64,000 bases of DNA, from assembly GCA_029245675.1 (NCBI GenBank), contig JAQWOV010000025.1:32421-96420 (forward strand), read 5' to 3'. This document shows positions 16,266 through 25,555 of this stretch, one piece after another (position 1 is the first letter of the stretch; each line of letters opens with the position of its first letter). This DNA is from Acidimicrobiales bacterium. Its GTDB lineage: Bacteria; Actinomycetota; Acidimicrobiia; Acidimicrobiales; MedAcidi-G1. The notes beneath the pieces are model-generated. The model was not told the origin of the DNA and did no database searches. It saw nothing but the letters and a program-made list of their open reading frames with translations. The position numbers were made by a program, and so were the translations under genes.

Positions 16266-17108
16266 ATGGCAAACGAAGTACGTGCTGCGATGGTTCAAAC
16301 AGGGTGGACTGGTGACAAAGAGTCCATGATAGAGCTGCATGAAAAGTATGTTGAAGAAGCAGCAGCGGCTGGCGCCAAAGTGATGTGCTTTCAGGAACTT
16401 TTTTATGGACCTTATTTCTGCCAAGTTCAAGACGCTGTTTACTATGACTATGCCGAAGCAATTCCTGACGGGCCAACAACAAAAAGATTTCAAGAATTGG
16501 CTGCTAAACACTCAATGGTTCTAGTGCTCCCAATGTATGAGAAAGAAAAAGAAGGTTTTCTTTACAACACAGCAGCAGTTATAGACGCAGACGGTACTTA
16601 CCTAGGTAAGTACCGCAAAACTCATATTCCACAAGTAAATGGCTTCTGGGAGAAATTTTATTTCCGGCCTGGAAACCTTGGATATCCAGTATTTGATACC
16701 GCGGTTGGAAAAGTAGGAGTTTACATTTGCTATGACCGGCATTTCCCAGAAGGATGGAGAGCTTTAGGTTTAAACGGGGCACAAATGGTCTTCAACCCAT
16801 CAGCCACGAGCCGAGGGCTCTCTCGCTACCTTTGGCAAATTGAACAACCAGCATCTGCAGTTGCCAACATGTATTACGTTGGAGCCATCAATCGTGTAGG
16901 CGTCGAAGACCTTGGCGAAAACGACTTCTATGGAAACACTTACTTTGTGGATCCACGAGGACAATACGTTGGAGAAATTTGTTCAGACACAGAAGAAGAA
17001 CTCATAGTTCGAGACCTTGATCTTGACATGGTAGAAGAAGTTCGAAACCAATGGGCCTTCTACAGAGACCGTCGCCCAGACCAATATGACCCGCTAGTAC
17101 AGCCTTAG
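16266..17108 (+). CDS. Carbon-nitrogen hydrolase, beta-ureidopropionase-like
   Basis: The 280-residue nitrilase-superfamily amidase has the catalytic triad segments: Glu in CFQELFYGPYF, Lys in YRKTHIP and Cys in VYICYDRHFPEG. The sequence around FYFRPGNLGYPVFDT matches N-carbamoyl-beta-alanine amidohydrolases. The reaction would be N-carbamoyl-beta-alanine (or the 2-methyl form) to beta-alanine, CO2 and ammonia, in the cytoplasm. It opens a rightward operon with a transaminase, dihydropyrimidinase and semialdehyde dehydrogenase, which supports pyrimidine breakdown. AAGGAG precedes the ATG. Confidence 0.88.
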   Translation: MANEVRAAMVQTGWTGDKESMIELHEKYVEEAAAAGAKVMCFQELFYGPYFCQVQDAVYYDYAEAIPDGPTTKRFQELAAKHSMVLVLPMYEKEKEGFLYNTAAVIDADGTYLGKYRKTHIPQVNGFWEKFYFRPGNLGYPVFDTAVGKVGVYICYDRHFPEGWRALGLNGAQMVFNPSATSRGLSRYLWQIEQPASAVANMYYVGAINRVGVEDLGENDFYGNTYFVDPRGQYVGEICSDTEEELIVRDLDLDMVEEVRNQWAFYRDRRPDQYDPLVQP

Positions 17109-17133
17109 TAAAGAATTTGTTGGAGAATAAAGA

Positions 17134-18423
17134 ATGACTACAAATGCGGAGTTACTCAAACGTCATCAAAAAGTCTTACCTTCTTGGTTAGCGCAATACT
17201 ATGACCCACCTATTTCCATGGACAAAGGAGAAGGAAGGCACATCTTTGACGTAGAAGGCAACAAATATCTTGATTTCTTTGGAGGAATACTTACAACAAG
17301 CTTGGGATACGACATCCCTGAAATAACCGAAGCACTCAATAAGCAGGTTCCCAAAACGCTTCACTCATCCACTCTTTACCTTTCAGAGCCAATGATTGAA
17401 TTAGCCGAACTGATTGCAGACCTTTCAGGCATACCTGATGCAAAAGTGTTCTTCACAACATCAGGAACCGAAGCTAATGACGCAGCCCTTCTGTTAGCCA
17501 CGACACACCGAAGATCAAACCAAGTTCTGGCACTGAGAAACAGTTACCACGGACGATCATTCACAACCATTGCGATCACCTCGCACAGGTCATGGTCTCC
17601 CACCAGCGTCAGCGGCTTATCAGTGAATTATGTACACGGCGGGTATCGTCTACGTAGTCCCTTCCGAGAATTTGAAGACGATGCCTATACAGAAGCTTGC
17701 GTTGACGACCTGCACCAAGTATTTGACATGATGACATCTGGTGACGTGGCAGCAATGATTGCAGAACCAATCCAAGGAGTAGGCGGTTTCGCTACACCCC
17801 CAGACGGTTTTTTTGGCGCCATGAAAAAAGAGTTAGACAATCGCGGAGTTCTCTTTATCTCTGACGAAGTTCAAACCGGATGGGGAAGAACCGGAGATCA
17901 TTTCTGGGGATACCAAGCCCACGGAATAACCCCCGATATTCTGACCTTCGCTAAAGGAGTAGGCAACGGACTCGCTCTCGGCGGAGTGATAGCAAGTGCA
18001 GAGTTAATGGATTCCTTACCAGGAAATTCAATTTCCACTTTTGGAGGCAATCCAATCAGCAGTGCTGGAGCATTAGCGACTATTAGATACATGATCGACC
18101 ATGACACGCAAGGAAATTCAAAACGTATGGGAGACAGACTGGTCTCACACTTGCAACCAGCAGTTGAAGCTTCGGACACGGTCGCTGAACTACGAGGACG
18201 CGGACTTATGCAAGCGCTTGAAACCGTGCAACCAGGAACACTGGAACCAAATGTTGAAGCAGCAGGTCAGATCATGGAACAAGCACGCGCCGCAGGATTA
18301 TTAATTGGTAAAGGCGGACTTTACGGAAACGTATTACGAATCGCTCCACCAATGACAGTTACAGAAGAAGAAGTTGACAAAGCGGCTGAAATTCTGGTCG
18401 CATGTATTGAAGCATTGGATTAA
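17134..18423 (+). CDS. Class III pyridoxal-phosphate aminotransferase
   Basis: The 429-residue protein has class III aminotransferase motifs: FFTTSGTEANDAALLLA, SYHGRSF, the Asp in FISDEVQTGWGRTG and the PLP Lys in ILTFAKGVGNGLALGG. In this operon it likely moves the amino group of beta-alanine or 3-aminoisobutyrate to pyruvate or glyoxylate, giving malonate semialdehyde or methylmalonate semialdehyde. It sits 25 bases after the amidohydrolase gene and 22 bases before dihydropyrimidinase. Exact donor and acceptor are inferred from context. Confidence 0.88.
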   Translation: MTTNAELLKRHQKVLPSWLAQYYDPPISMDKGEGRHIFDVEGNKYLDFFGGILTTSLGYDIPEITEALNKQVPKTLHSSTLYLSEPMIELAELIADLSGIPDAKVFFTTSGTEANDAALLLATTHRRSNQVLALRNSYHGRSFTTIAITSHRSWSPTSVSGLSVNYVHGGYRLRSPFREFEDDAYTEACVDDLHQVFDMMTSGDVAAMIAEPIQGVGGFATPPDGFFGAMKKELDNRGVLFISDEVQTGWGRTGDHFWGYQAHGITPDILTFAKGVGNGLALGGVIASAELMDSLPGNSISTFGGNPISSAGALATIRYMIDHDTQGNSKRMGDRLVSHLQPAVEASDTVAELRGRGLMQALETVQPGTLEPNVEAAGQIMEQARAAGLLIGKGGLYGNVLRIAPPMTVTEEEVDKAAEILVACIEALD

Positions 18424-18445
18424 CTATCCGAACCTAGGGGGACCT

Positions 18446-19858
18446 ATGACAAAGCTAATAAAAAACGGAACAGTGGTTAGTGCGACAGGGCAACACGCCG
18501 CCGACGTCTTAGTAGACGGAGAAACTATTGTTGCAGTGCTGTTACCTGGTACTGATGCTGCGACAGCAGCAGAAGCAGGCGCAGAGCAAATAATTGATGC
18601 CACAGGAAAGTATGTGGTTCCTGGAGGCATTGATGCTCATACACATATGGAGCTTCCCTTCGGCGGAACTAATGCGTCAGACACCTTTGAAACTGGAAGT
18701 AGGGCAGCAGCCTGGGGGGGAACAACAACAATCATTGATTTCGCTGTTCAACGATATGGAGAGAATGTAAGAGATTCTCTAGACGAATGGTTTGCAAAAG
18801 CTGAAGGTGAATGTGCAGTTGACTATGCCTTCCACATGATTTTAGGTGGAGTAGATGAAGCTGCTCTAAAAGAAATGGACACGTTAGTTGCAGAAGGAAT
18901 TACGAGTTTCAAACTCTTCATGGCGTATCCCGGTGTCTTTTATAGCGATGACGGTCAAATTCTTAGAGCCATGCAAAAAGCATCTAACAATGGCGCACTT
19001 ATATCAATGCACGCAGAGAACGGCATAGCTATAGATGTGCTTGCTGAGCAACATGCTGCACGTGGCGAAACGGATCCTATTTATCACGGTATGAGTCGCC
19101 CGTCATTACTAGAAGGGGAAGCAACTCATAGAGCTATTCAATTGGCGCTTGTTGCCGGTGCTCCAGTTTATTTCGTGCACCTCTCCGCTAGTGAAGCACT
19201 TGAAGCTGTTGCAGCAGCACGGAATGATGGACATAACGTCTTTGCCGAGACTTGTCCTCAATACCTCTATCTCAACTTGGAGGATCATCTTGGAGCACCA
19301 GGATTTGAAGGCGCTAAATATGTGTGTTCCTCGCCTCTTCGGACAAAACATCACACTCATCAAAAAGATCTTTGGCAAGGTCTTCGAACGAACGATCTGT
19401 CGATCGTAGCTACTGATCATTGCCCGTTTTGTATGAAAGATCAAAAAGAACTAGGCCTTGAAGATTTCAGAGCAATACCGAATGGAATTGGCGGCGTAGA
19501 ACATCGCATGGACCTCATATATCAAGGTGTAGTTATGGGTGAGTTAACTTTGGAACGGTGGGTGGAGACTTGTTCTACAACTCCAGCTCGCATGTTTGGT
19601 CTGTACCCACAAAAAGGTGTAATTGCGCCAGGCTCTGATGCTGACATTGTCCTATATGACCCTGCAGCTAAGACCACTATTTCTGTTGATACTCACCATA
19701 TGAATATGGATTACTCGGCATATGAAGGATTTGAAGTTGATGGCAAAGTTGACACTGTGATGTCAAAAGGAAAGGTCATCATTTCTGATAATGGCTACCA
19801 CGGCGCTAAAAGCGATGGAAGTTATCTCAAGCGCGGCTTATCCACTTATCTTCATTAA
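18446..19858 (+). CDS. Dihydropyrimidinase (D-hydantoinase family)
   Basis: The start is ATG 18446, behind AGGGGG; the frame is open further upstream but only inside the aminotransferase gene. The 470-residue amidohydrolase has GIDAHTHMELPFGG (metal HxH), SFKLFMAYPG (the Lys carboxylated in this family), MHAENG, HLSASEAL and ATDHCPF (late Asp). It opens the ring of dihydrouracil/dihydrothymine or hydantoins to the N-carbamoyl amino acid, the substrate of the amidohydrolase at the operon start. Confidence 0.92.
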   Translation: MTKLIKNGTVVSATGQHAADVLVDGETIVAVLLPGTDAATAAEAGAEQIIDATGKYVVPGGIDAHTHMELPFGGTNASDTFETGSRAAAWGGTTTIIDFAVQRYGENVRDSLDEWFAKAEGECAVDYAFHMILGGVDEAALKEMDTLVAEGITSFKLFMAYPGVFYSDDGQILRAMQKASNNGALISMHAENGIAIDVLAEQHAARGETDPIYHGMSRPSLLEGEATHRAIQLALVAGAPVYFVHLSASEALEAVAAARNDGHNVFAETCPQYLYLNLEDHLGAPGFEGAKYVCSSPLRTKHHTHQKDLWQGLRTNDLSIVATDHCPFCMKDQKELGLEDFRAIPNGIGGVEHRMDLIYQGVVMGELTLERWVETCSTTPARMFGLYPQKGVIAPGSDADIVLYDPAAKTTISVDTHHMNMDYSAYEGFEVDGKVDTVMSKGKVIISDNGYHGAKSDGSYLKRGLSTYLH

Positions 19859-19876
19859 TCCTCTCTAAGGAGTCTC

Positions 19877-21364
19877 ATGCAACAAATCTCACATTTGATT
19901 GATGGCCAAACCGTTGCCGGCACGTCTGGCAACACTACCGCGGTCTATAACCCTGCTACCGGTGAACAAACCGGGACACTTGATCTTGCTTCTGTTGAAG
20001 AAGTAGACCATGCGGTGGCATCATCAAAGAAAGCATTTGAAGACTGGCAAACAGTATCAGTAGCTCAGCGAACAAAACTTTTATACAACTTTCGTAATCT
20101 TGTTGAAGCAAATGCTGAAGAAATAGCGAGACGTTTAACTGCAGAGCATGGAAAAGTAAATAGTGATGCTCAAGGCGAAGTTGCTCGAGGTTTAGAAAAC
20201 ATTGAATTTTCCTGTGGAGTTTCTGAGGCTTTAAAAGGAACATACACCGAACATGCTTCTACCGGGGTTGATGTATATTCAGTGCGTCAACCACTCGGAG
20301 TTTGTGCAGGAATCACCCCCTTCAACTTTCCCGCCATGGTGCCATTATGGATGTTCCCTAATGCCGTTGCCTGTGGAAACACGTTCGTACTGAAACCATC
20401 AGAACGCGATCCTTCTGCTCCTAGATTCATAGTTGAATTAGCTCAAGAAGCAGGATTCCCTCCAGGGGTGGTCAACTTAATAAACGGTGACAAGGTAGCG
20501 GTAGATCGTCTACTAGAACATTCAGATGTTAAAGCGGTCAGTTTTGTGGGCTCCACTCCGATCGCAAAGTATGTTTACGCCACTGGGGCAGCACACGGTA
20601 AAAGAGTTCAGGCATTAGGTGGGGCAAAGAACCACATGATTGTTCTTCCGGATGCAGACATAGACCTAGCAGCTGATGCTGCTGTGTCGGCAGCCTACGG
20701 ATCAGCGGGTGAACGTTGTATGGCTATTTCAGTTGTCGTTGCTGTTGGCGACGTAGCGGACGATTTAGTCGAAGCCATTAAGAAACGTATTCCAGATTTG
20801 AATATAGGGCCCGGAGATAACCCGAGTTCTGAAATGGGTCCATTGATCACGGAAGAACATCGGGATCGTGTAGCGGGATACATCGAAACTGGATCAACCG
20901 AAGGTGCACAAGTGGTTGTCGACGGCAGAGAACAACAATTTGATGGAGATGGGTTCTTCTTAGGAGCCTCTCTTATCGATGACGTCACCACGGACATGAC
21001 TGTTTACCGCGATGAAATCTTCGGCCCTGTTCTGTCAGTAGTCCGAGTAGACACTTATACCGAAGGTGTAAAAATGATCTCAGATAACGGGTTCGGTAAC
21101 GGTGCAGCAATCTTTACCCGCGATGGAGGAGCGGCACGTCAGTTCCAACAAGATGCGGATGCTGGCATGGTAGGAATCAATGTGCCGATTCCTGTTCCAG
21201 TTGGTTATCACTCATTCGGAGGGTGGAAAGATTCTTTATTTGGTGACACCACAATGTACGGACCAGAAGGACTGCGTTTTTATACCCGTCCGAAAGTGGT
21301 AACAAGTCGTTGGCCTGATCCAGCGACAAGCACTGTTAATTTAGGTTTCCCACAAAACGACTGA
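19877..21364 (+). CDS. mmsA: CoA-acylating (methyl)malonate-semialdehyde dehydrogenase
   Basis: The 495-residue aldehyde dehydrogenase has VCAGITPFNFPAMVPLWMFP, FVGSTPIAKYVY and the catalytic Cys in GSAGERCMAISVVV. The pattern FNFPAMVPLWMFPNA is typical of methylmalonate-semialdehyde dehydrogenases, which make acetyl-CoA or propionyl-CoA with NAD+. It finishes the uracil/thymine-type route started by the two hydrolases and the transaminase. AAGGAG lies upstream of the ATG. Confidence 0.92.
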   Translation: MQQISHLIDGQTVAGTSGNTTAVYNPATGEQTGTLDLASVEEVDHAVASSKKAFEDWQTVSVAQRTKLLYNFRNLVEANAEEIARRLTAEHGKVNSDAQGEVARGLENIEFSCGVSEALKGTYTEHASTGVDVYSVRQPLGVCAGITPFNFPAMVPLWMFPNAVACGNTFVLKPSERDPSAPRFIVELAQEAGFPPGVVNLINGDKVAVDRLLEHSDVKAVSFVGSTPIAKYVYATGAAHGKRVQALGGAKNHMIVLPDADIDLAADAAVSAAYGSAGERCMAISVVVAVGDVADDLVEAIKKRIPDLNIGPGDNPSSEMGPLITEEHRDRVAGYIETGSTEGAQVVVDGREQQFDGDGFFLGASLIDDVTTDMTVYRDEIFGPVLSVVRVDTYTEGVKMISDNGFGNGAAIFTRDGGAARQFQQDADAGMVGINVPIPVPVGYHSFGGWKDSLFGDTTMYGPEGLRFYTRPKVVTSRWPDPATSTVNLGFPQND

Positions 21365-21381
21365 AAGTAAGGAAAAGTAAA

Positions 21382-22383
21382 ATGGATTTCGGCATTGTCC
21401 TTCAAACTGATCCACCCGCTCAGAAAATCGTGGATCTAACTCAACGATCAGAAGATCTTGGATTCACTTACAGTTACACCTTCGACAGTCATGTTCTCTG
21501 GCAAGAACCCTTTGTGATTTTTAGCGCAATGCTTGCAGCAACAGAAAAGATGATCGTCGGCCCTATGGTTACCAATCCCGGTACTAGGGATTGGACAGTC
21601 ATCGCATCTCTTTTCGCAACACTTAATGACATGTATGGTGAACGCACAATATGTGGGATAGGGCGAGGCGACTCAGCGATGCGTGTAATTGGTCGTAAAC
21701 CTTGCACGCTTGCGACACTTGAAGAATCAATGGAAGTGATAAAAGGTCTTGCTGAAGGGGGAACTGTTGAATACAACGGAACATCACAAACTTTCCCATG
21801 GCGCGAAAACGGATCTTTACCCATGTGGATGGCTGCATACGGACCTAAGGCGCTGTCTCTTTGTGGACGAAAAGCAGATGGATACATTCTCCAATTAGCT
21901 GATCCGCAAATAGCTGAATGGACAATTAAAGCAGTTCGCGACGCAGCAGAACAAGAAGGTCGAGACCCTGAAAAAATAACTATTTGCGTTGTAGCCCCCG
22001 CCTATGTTGGAGACAACATAGAACATCAGAGAGACCAAGTGCGGTGGTTTGGCGGCATGGTCGGCAACCACGTAGCTGATCTAGTGAATCGATACGGCTC
22101 AGATAATGCAGCAGTACCTGAAGCGCTCACTGATTACATAGAGGCGCGTAAAGGTTACGACTATTCAGAACATGGACGAGCAGGTAACTCCCATACAGAT
22201 TTCGTACCCGATGAAGTTATAGATCGTTTTTGCATCCTTGGAGACAAACAAGCCCACATAGATAAATTGAAAGAGCTTGAAGAACTAGGGGTAGATCAGT
22301 TCGCAATTTACCTTATGCATGATCAACAAGAAGAAACGTTAGAAGCATATGGACGGGACATTATTCCATCCTTTTCGAAATAG
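21382..22383 (+). CDS. LLM class F420-type oxidoreductase (CPS_4043-like)
   Basis: The 333-residue LLM protein starts MDFGIVLQTDPPAQ and has YSYTFDSHVLWQEPF, GPMVTNPGTRDW, ICGIGRGDSAMRVIGRKP and PMWMAAYGPKALSLCG. This resembles the CPS_4043-type family of putative F420-dependent oxidoreductases (recalled as TIGR03842), members of which occur near pyrimidine-breakdown genes. It may carry out the ring-reducing or another redox step, as no classical dihydropyrimidine dehydrogenase gene is in the operon. That role is inference. It follows mmsA by 17 bases. Confidence 0.82.
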   Translation: MDFGIVLQTDPPAQKIVDLTQRSEDLGFTYSYTFDSHVLWQEPFVIFSAMLAATEKMIVGPMVTNPGTRDWTVIASLFATLNDMYGERTICGIGRGDSAMRVIGRKPCTLATLEESMEVIKGLAEGGTVEYNGTSQTFPWRENGSLPMWMAAYGPKALSLCGRKADGYILQLADPQIAEWTIKAVRDAAEQEGRDPEKITICVVAPAYVGDNIEHQRDQVRWFGGMVGNHVADLVNRYGSDNAAVPEALTDYIEARKGYDYSEHGRAGNSHTDFVPDEVIDRFCILGDKQAHIDKLKELEELGVDQFAIYLMHDQQEETLEAYGRDIIPSFSK

Positions 22384-22429
22384 AAACAGATCGTTATTGG
22401 TCTCATAGCTATGAAAGAGCAGGCAAGCC

Positions 22430-23014
22430 TTGTTGTTTAGACAAAGAAAAATTTGTGTTTCCATTGAAGAAACTCTTCATGACTTCGGACCAGAACCAGG
22501 CCGGATGGTATTAAAAGGATCGATAGCCGCCGTAGTCACCAACCCATTCGTCGGAGAATACGTTGAAGACCTGAGTCCAGCAACCGACGAATTAAGAGAA
22601 CTAGGTGAACAACTAGGGGCAAAACTGATCCAACACCTTGGGGGAGATTCCGAGGTTATAGACAGTTATGGCAAAGGAGCCGTAGTTGGATCAGCAGGAG
22701 AAATCGAACACGGCGCAATGTGGCATATACCTGGCGGAGGCGGAATGAGAACAGCTTTAGGAAAAGGTGAAGCAATAGTTCCTTCAACAAAAAAAGTTGG
22801 CCCCTTAGGAGCTCGTCTAGATGTTCCATTGACACACCTTGAATGGTCATATGTAGGAAGCCATTATGACGCAATAGAAGTTGGTGTACCTGATGCTCCT
22901 CACCCTGATGAAATGGTTCTTATTTTGGCCATGGCTATTGGCGGACGTACCAATGCACGTTTAGCGGGAGGGTTTGACTTAAGTGATCGAGGCAATCCAG
23001 GGGTACCAGCATGA
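22430..23014 (+). CDS. PF06684-type (AA_synth) protein
   Basis: The 194-residue protein starts at TTG 22430 behind AGAGCAGG. It resembles the amino acid synthesis family (PF06684): RKICVSIEETLHDFGPEPG near the start, AAVVTNPFVGEYVEDL, YGKGAVVGSAGEIEHGAMWH and GARLDVPLTH. The biochemical role of the family is not established; members often lie near hydantoin and amide catabolism. It overlaps the next gene by four bases, so the two are coupled. Confidence 0.75.
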   Translation: MLFRQRKICVSIEETLHDFGPEPGRMVLKGSIAAVVTNPFVGEYVEDLSPATDELRELGEQLGAKLIQHLGGDSEVIDSYGKGAVVGSAGEIEHGAMWHIPGGGGMRTALGKGEAIVPSTKKVGPLGARLDVPLTHLEWSYVGSHYDAIEVGVPDAPHPDEMVLILAMAIGGRTNARLAGGFDLSDRGNPGVPA

Positions 23015-23901
23015 AAATCGCTTGTATCGGGTTAGGTCGCATGGGCTGGCACATGGCAGCCCACCTTTCTAAAAGTAGCGACCACGAAATAGTGGTTTAC
23101 GACGTTCAATCAGAAACCGGGCAAAAGTGGGCAGCAGTTCATGAAGGGATCGTTGAAGAATCAGTAACTTCGGCAACGAAAGATTCTGATTTCATCGTGA
23201 CCTCTCTCCCAGCAGACCGTGAACTCCTAGCTGTAGCTGAAGAAGTCATACCGTCGATTGCTGAAAATGCAGTTTGGATAGACCATTCAACAACCTCGGC
23301 TCAAGCAGCAAGAGACATAGGAACCCGGTTGAGCTCTGTTGGAGCCTGTTTTCTTGACGCCCCAGTTTCTGGTGGAGTAGTTGGAGCAGAAAACGGAACA
23401 ATTTCTGTTATGGCTGGTGGAGATAGTGAGGCATTCTCTCGAGCGGAACCAATTATTAACCTTTATTCCGGGCAAGTTCGACTAATGGGAGAATTAGGGG
23501 CAGGTCAACTAACGAAAATGACAAATCAGATTTGCGTTGTTGGTCTCTGTCAAGCTTTAGCTGAAGGTTTAGATTTTGCTAGCAGAGCGGGACTAGATGT
23601 AGAAAACGTTATCGAAGCAATGCTGCAAGGGTCATCAACATCGTGGCAGATGGAAAACCGAGCTGACAAAATGTCCGCAGGTGAATATGACTACGGATTC
23701 TCTACAGTGCTGATGCGCAAAGATGTAGGTCTCGTTTTAGAAGAAGCAGCAGCAATGAACATCTCACTTCCAGTTACAGCTCTAGTCAGCCAATTCCTTG
23801 CAGACGTTGAATCAATGGGAGGCGCCAACTGGGATTGGTGCAGTTTGATGGAAAGACAACGCGGATTCGCATCGCCTGATGATGAGAAGAACAGTAATTA
23901 G
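23011..23901 (+). CDS. 3-hydroxyisobutyrate-dehydrogenase-family oxidoreductase
   Basis: The 296-residue protein has an N-terminal Rossmann motif IGLGRMGWHMAAHL, the substrate-binding DAPVSGGVVGAENGT and the catalytic Lys region GAGQLTKMTNQI. These define beta-hydroxyacid dehydrogenases (3-hydroxyisobutyrate type). In a pyrimidine operon it could reduce malonate or methylmalonate semialdehyde to the 3-hydroxyacid, as an alternative to mmsA. It overlaps the upstream gene (ATGA) and precedes the transporter genes by 8 bases. Confidence 0.85.
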   Translation: MKIACIGLGRMGWHMAAHLSKSSDHEIVVYDVQSETGQKWAAVHEGIVEESVTSATKDSDFIVTSLPADRELLAVAEEVIPSIAENAVWIDHSTTSAQAARDIGTRLSSVGACFLDAPVSGGVVGAENGTISVMAGGDSEAFSRAEPIINLYSGQVRLMGELGAGQLTKMTNQICVVGLCQALAEGLDFASRAGLDVENVIEAMLQGSSTSWQMENRADKMSAGEYDYGFSTVLMRKDVGLVLEEAAAMNISLPVTALVSQFLADVESMGGANWDWCSLMERQRGFASPDDEKNSN

Positions 23902-23909
23902 AGATAACG

Positions 23910-24776
23910 ATGAAATCAGCAAAAGTGACCCGAGTTTTCTTCACAGTTGTTTTTGTAATTTTTTTCCTTGTCCTCCTTTGGGAGGGATACAAATGGATGG
24001 GCCAACAAACTGATGACCAGTGGCCAGGAACAAACTTTGGTTTACCAGTAGCGACAAATGACACGATCATGCCGCATTTCGTAGATGTGGTTGGGGAGTT
24101 AACAGCAGAAATTCGTGATGGCCAAAGCAGCATGCCTATGTATGCATTTCTATTAAAGAAAGCGTGGTTCACCTTTCAAGAAGCCGCTATTGGTTTTATT
24201 TTGGGGTTGACAATAGGTATGGGTCTGGCTGTTCTCATGTCGCGTTGGAAAGTTTCAGAACGGGGGTTACTTCCCTGGATCAATGTTTCTCAAACTATTC
24301 CCTTAATAGCATTAGCCCCTGTTGTAGTGACTTGGGGAAGGAACCAAGGTCTACCTGACTTATTTAGCATCTCACTTATCTCCACTTATCTAACTTTTTT
24401 CCCTGTAGCGGTAAGTGGACTTCGCGGGCTGCAGTCACCCGATGCAGCCCACGTTGAGCTTATGCATTCGTATGCGGCGTCCTGGAGGACAACTTTGTTT
24501 AAATTGCGACTTCCTGCAGCTCGACCATATCTATTCCCGGCGTTGAAACTTGCTGGTTCGTTAAGCATCGTTGGGGCAATCGTTGGAGAAATATCTATTG
24601 GCAGAAAGACAGGATTAGGTCGAGCAATTCTTGAATATGCACTCCGGTATGCCATCTTTCCCGAGAGACTTTATGCCTCGGTCATAGGAGCAGCTTTCTT
24701 AGGACTTATGGTGTTTGGGATGATTAATTTAGCGGAACGATTCTTTATGCGACGCACGAGAGAGGTTGCTTCATGA
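23910..24776 (+). CDS. ABC transporter permease (SsuC/ThiX-like)
   Basis: The 288-residue permease has an N-terminal membrane anchor (about 9-27) and five further hydrophobic segments. The binding-protein-dependent loop is near MHSYAASWRTTLFKLRLPAARPYLFPAL. It resembles the permeases of sulfonate, nitrate and thiamine-precursor importers. It is one of two permease genes flanking an ATPase gene, so the importer likely uses a heterodimer. It overlaps the ATPase by four bases. Confidence 0.88.
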   Translation: MKSAKVTRVFFTVVFVIFFLVLLWEGYKWMGQQTDDQWPGTNFGLPVATNDTIMPHFVDVVGELTAEIRDGQSSMPMYAFLLKKAWFTFQEAAIGFILGLTIGMGLAVLMSRWKVSERGLLPWINVSQTIPLIALAPVVVTWGRNQGLPDLFSISLISTYLTFFPVAVSGLRGLQSPDAAHVELMHSYAASWRTTLFKLRLPAARPYLFPALKLAGSLSIVGAIVGEISIGRKTGLGRAILEYALRYAIFPERLYASVIGAAFLGLMVFGMINLAERFFMRRTREVAS

Positions 24777-25555
24777 GTGAAAAGAATGCAATAAGCATCA
24801 ATAATGCTGACAAGATCTTTAACGAGGGACGTGACGATGAAGTTGTCGCTTTGTCAAATATCAATCTTGATGTAAAAGAAGGAGAATTTGTTTCTTTAAT
24901 TGGCCCTTCTGGATGTGGTAAGTCAACGATGCTGCGCCTTATCGGGGATCTTCTCGAACCCACGCAAGGTTCAGTTGAAGTATTTGGTAAATCTGCTCAT
25001 CAAGCTCGAATAGATCAAGACTATGGCATGGTATTTCAGCACGCCGGACTCTTTGATTGGCGTCGGGTCGCCGCCAATATTGAACTACCTCTTGAATTGC
25101 ATGGGTGGTCTAAATCTGATCGAGCTACTCGGTCCCAAGAAATGCTTGATTTGGTAAAACTCCCAGATTTTGGAGGTTATTATCCACGTCAATTATCTGG
25201 GGGTATGCAACAAAGAGTTTCTATAGCGAGAGCGTTGTCATTCGAACCTAAACTGCTCCTTATGGATGAGCCTTTTGGAGCTCTCGATGAGATGACTCGT
25301 GAGCACATGCAGATTGAGTTATTGAGAATATGGGAAGAAACCGGCACAACAGTGGTGTTTGTGACTCACTCAATACCTGAAGCCGCTTTTCTTTCAAACC
25401 GTGTTGTCGTTCTTTCTCCACGCCCAGGTCAGGTCCATTCGGTTATAGACGTAGATTTAGGGCAGAGGACTGAGAGCACTCGACAAGATTCAGATTTTTT
25501 CAATGCAGCCACTGAAGTCCGGGAAGCGCTCCGAGCAGTAGAGGAACAAGAGTGA
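24773..25555 (+). CDS. ABC transporter ATPase (SsuB/TauB-like)
   Basis: The 260-residue ATPase has Walker A GPSGCGKST, the Q-loop in VFQHAGLFDWR, signature LSGGMQQRVSIARAL, Walker B LLLMDEPFGALDE and the switch His in VFVTHSIPEA. It belongs to the nitrate/sulfonate/taurine type. Both junctions overlap by four bases (ATGA and GTGA). It powers the importer encoded around it, probably for pyrimidine-like or hydantoin-like substrates. Confidence 0.92.
   Translation: MSEKNAISINNADKIFNEGRDDEVVALSNINLDVKEGEFVSLIGPSGCGKSTMLRLIGDLLEPTQGSVEVFGKSAHQARIDQDYGMVFQHAGLFDWRRVAANIELPLELHGWSKSDRATRSQEMLDLVKLPDFGGYYPRQLSGGMQQRVSIARALSFEPKLLLMDEPFGALDEMTREHMQIELLRIWEETGTTVVFVTHSIPEAAFLSNRVVVLSPRPGQVHSVIDVDLGQRTESTRQDSDFFNAATEVREALRAVEEQE

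Noticed and set aside
23011..23901. Tartronate semialdehyde reductase for the hydroxyacid dehydrogenase
   Set aside because: The family motifs do not separate these activities, and the pyrimidine context favours a malonate-semialdehyde-type substrate.
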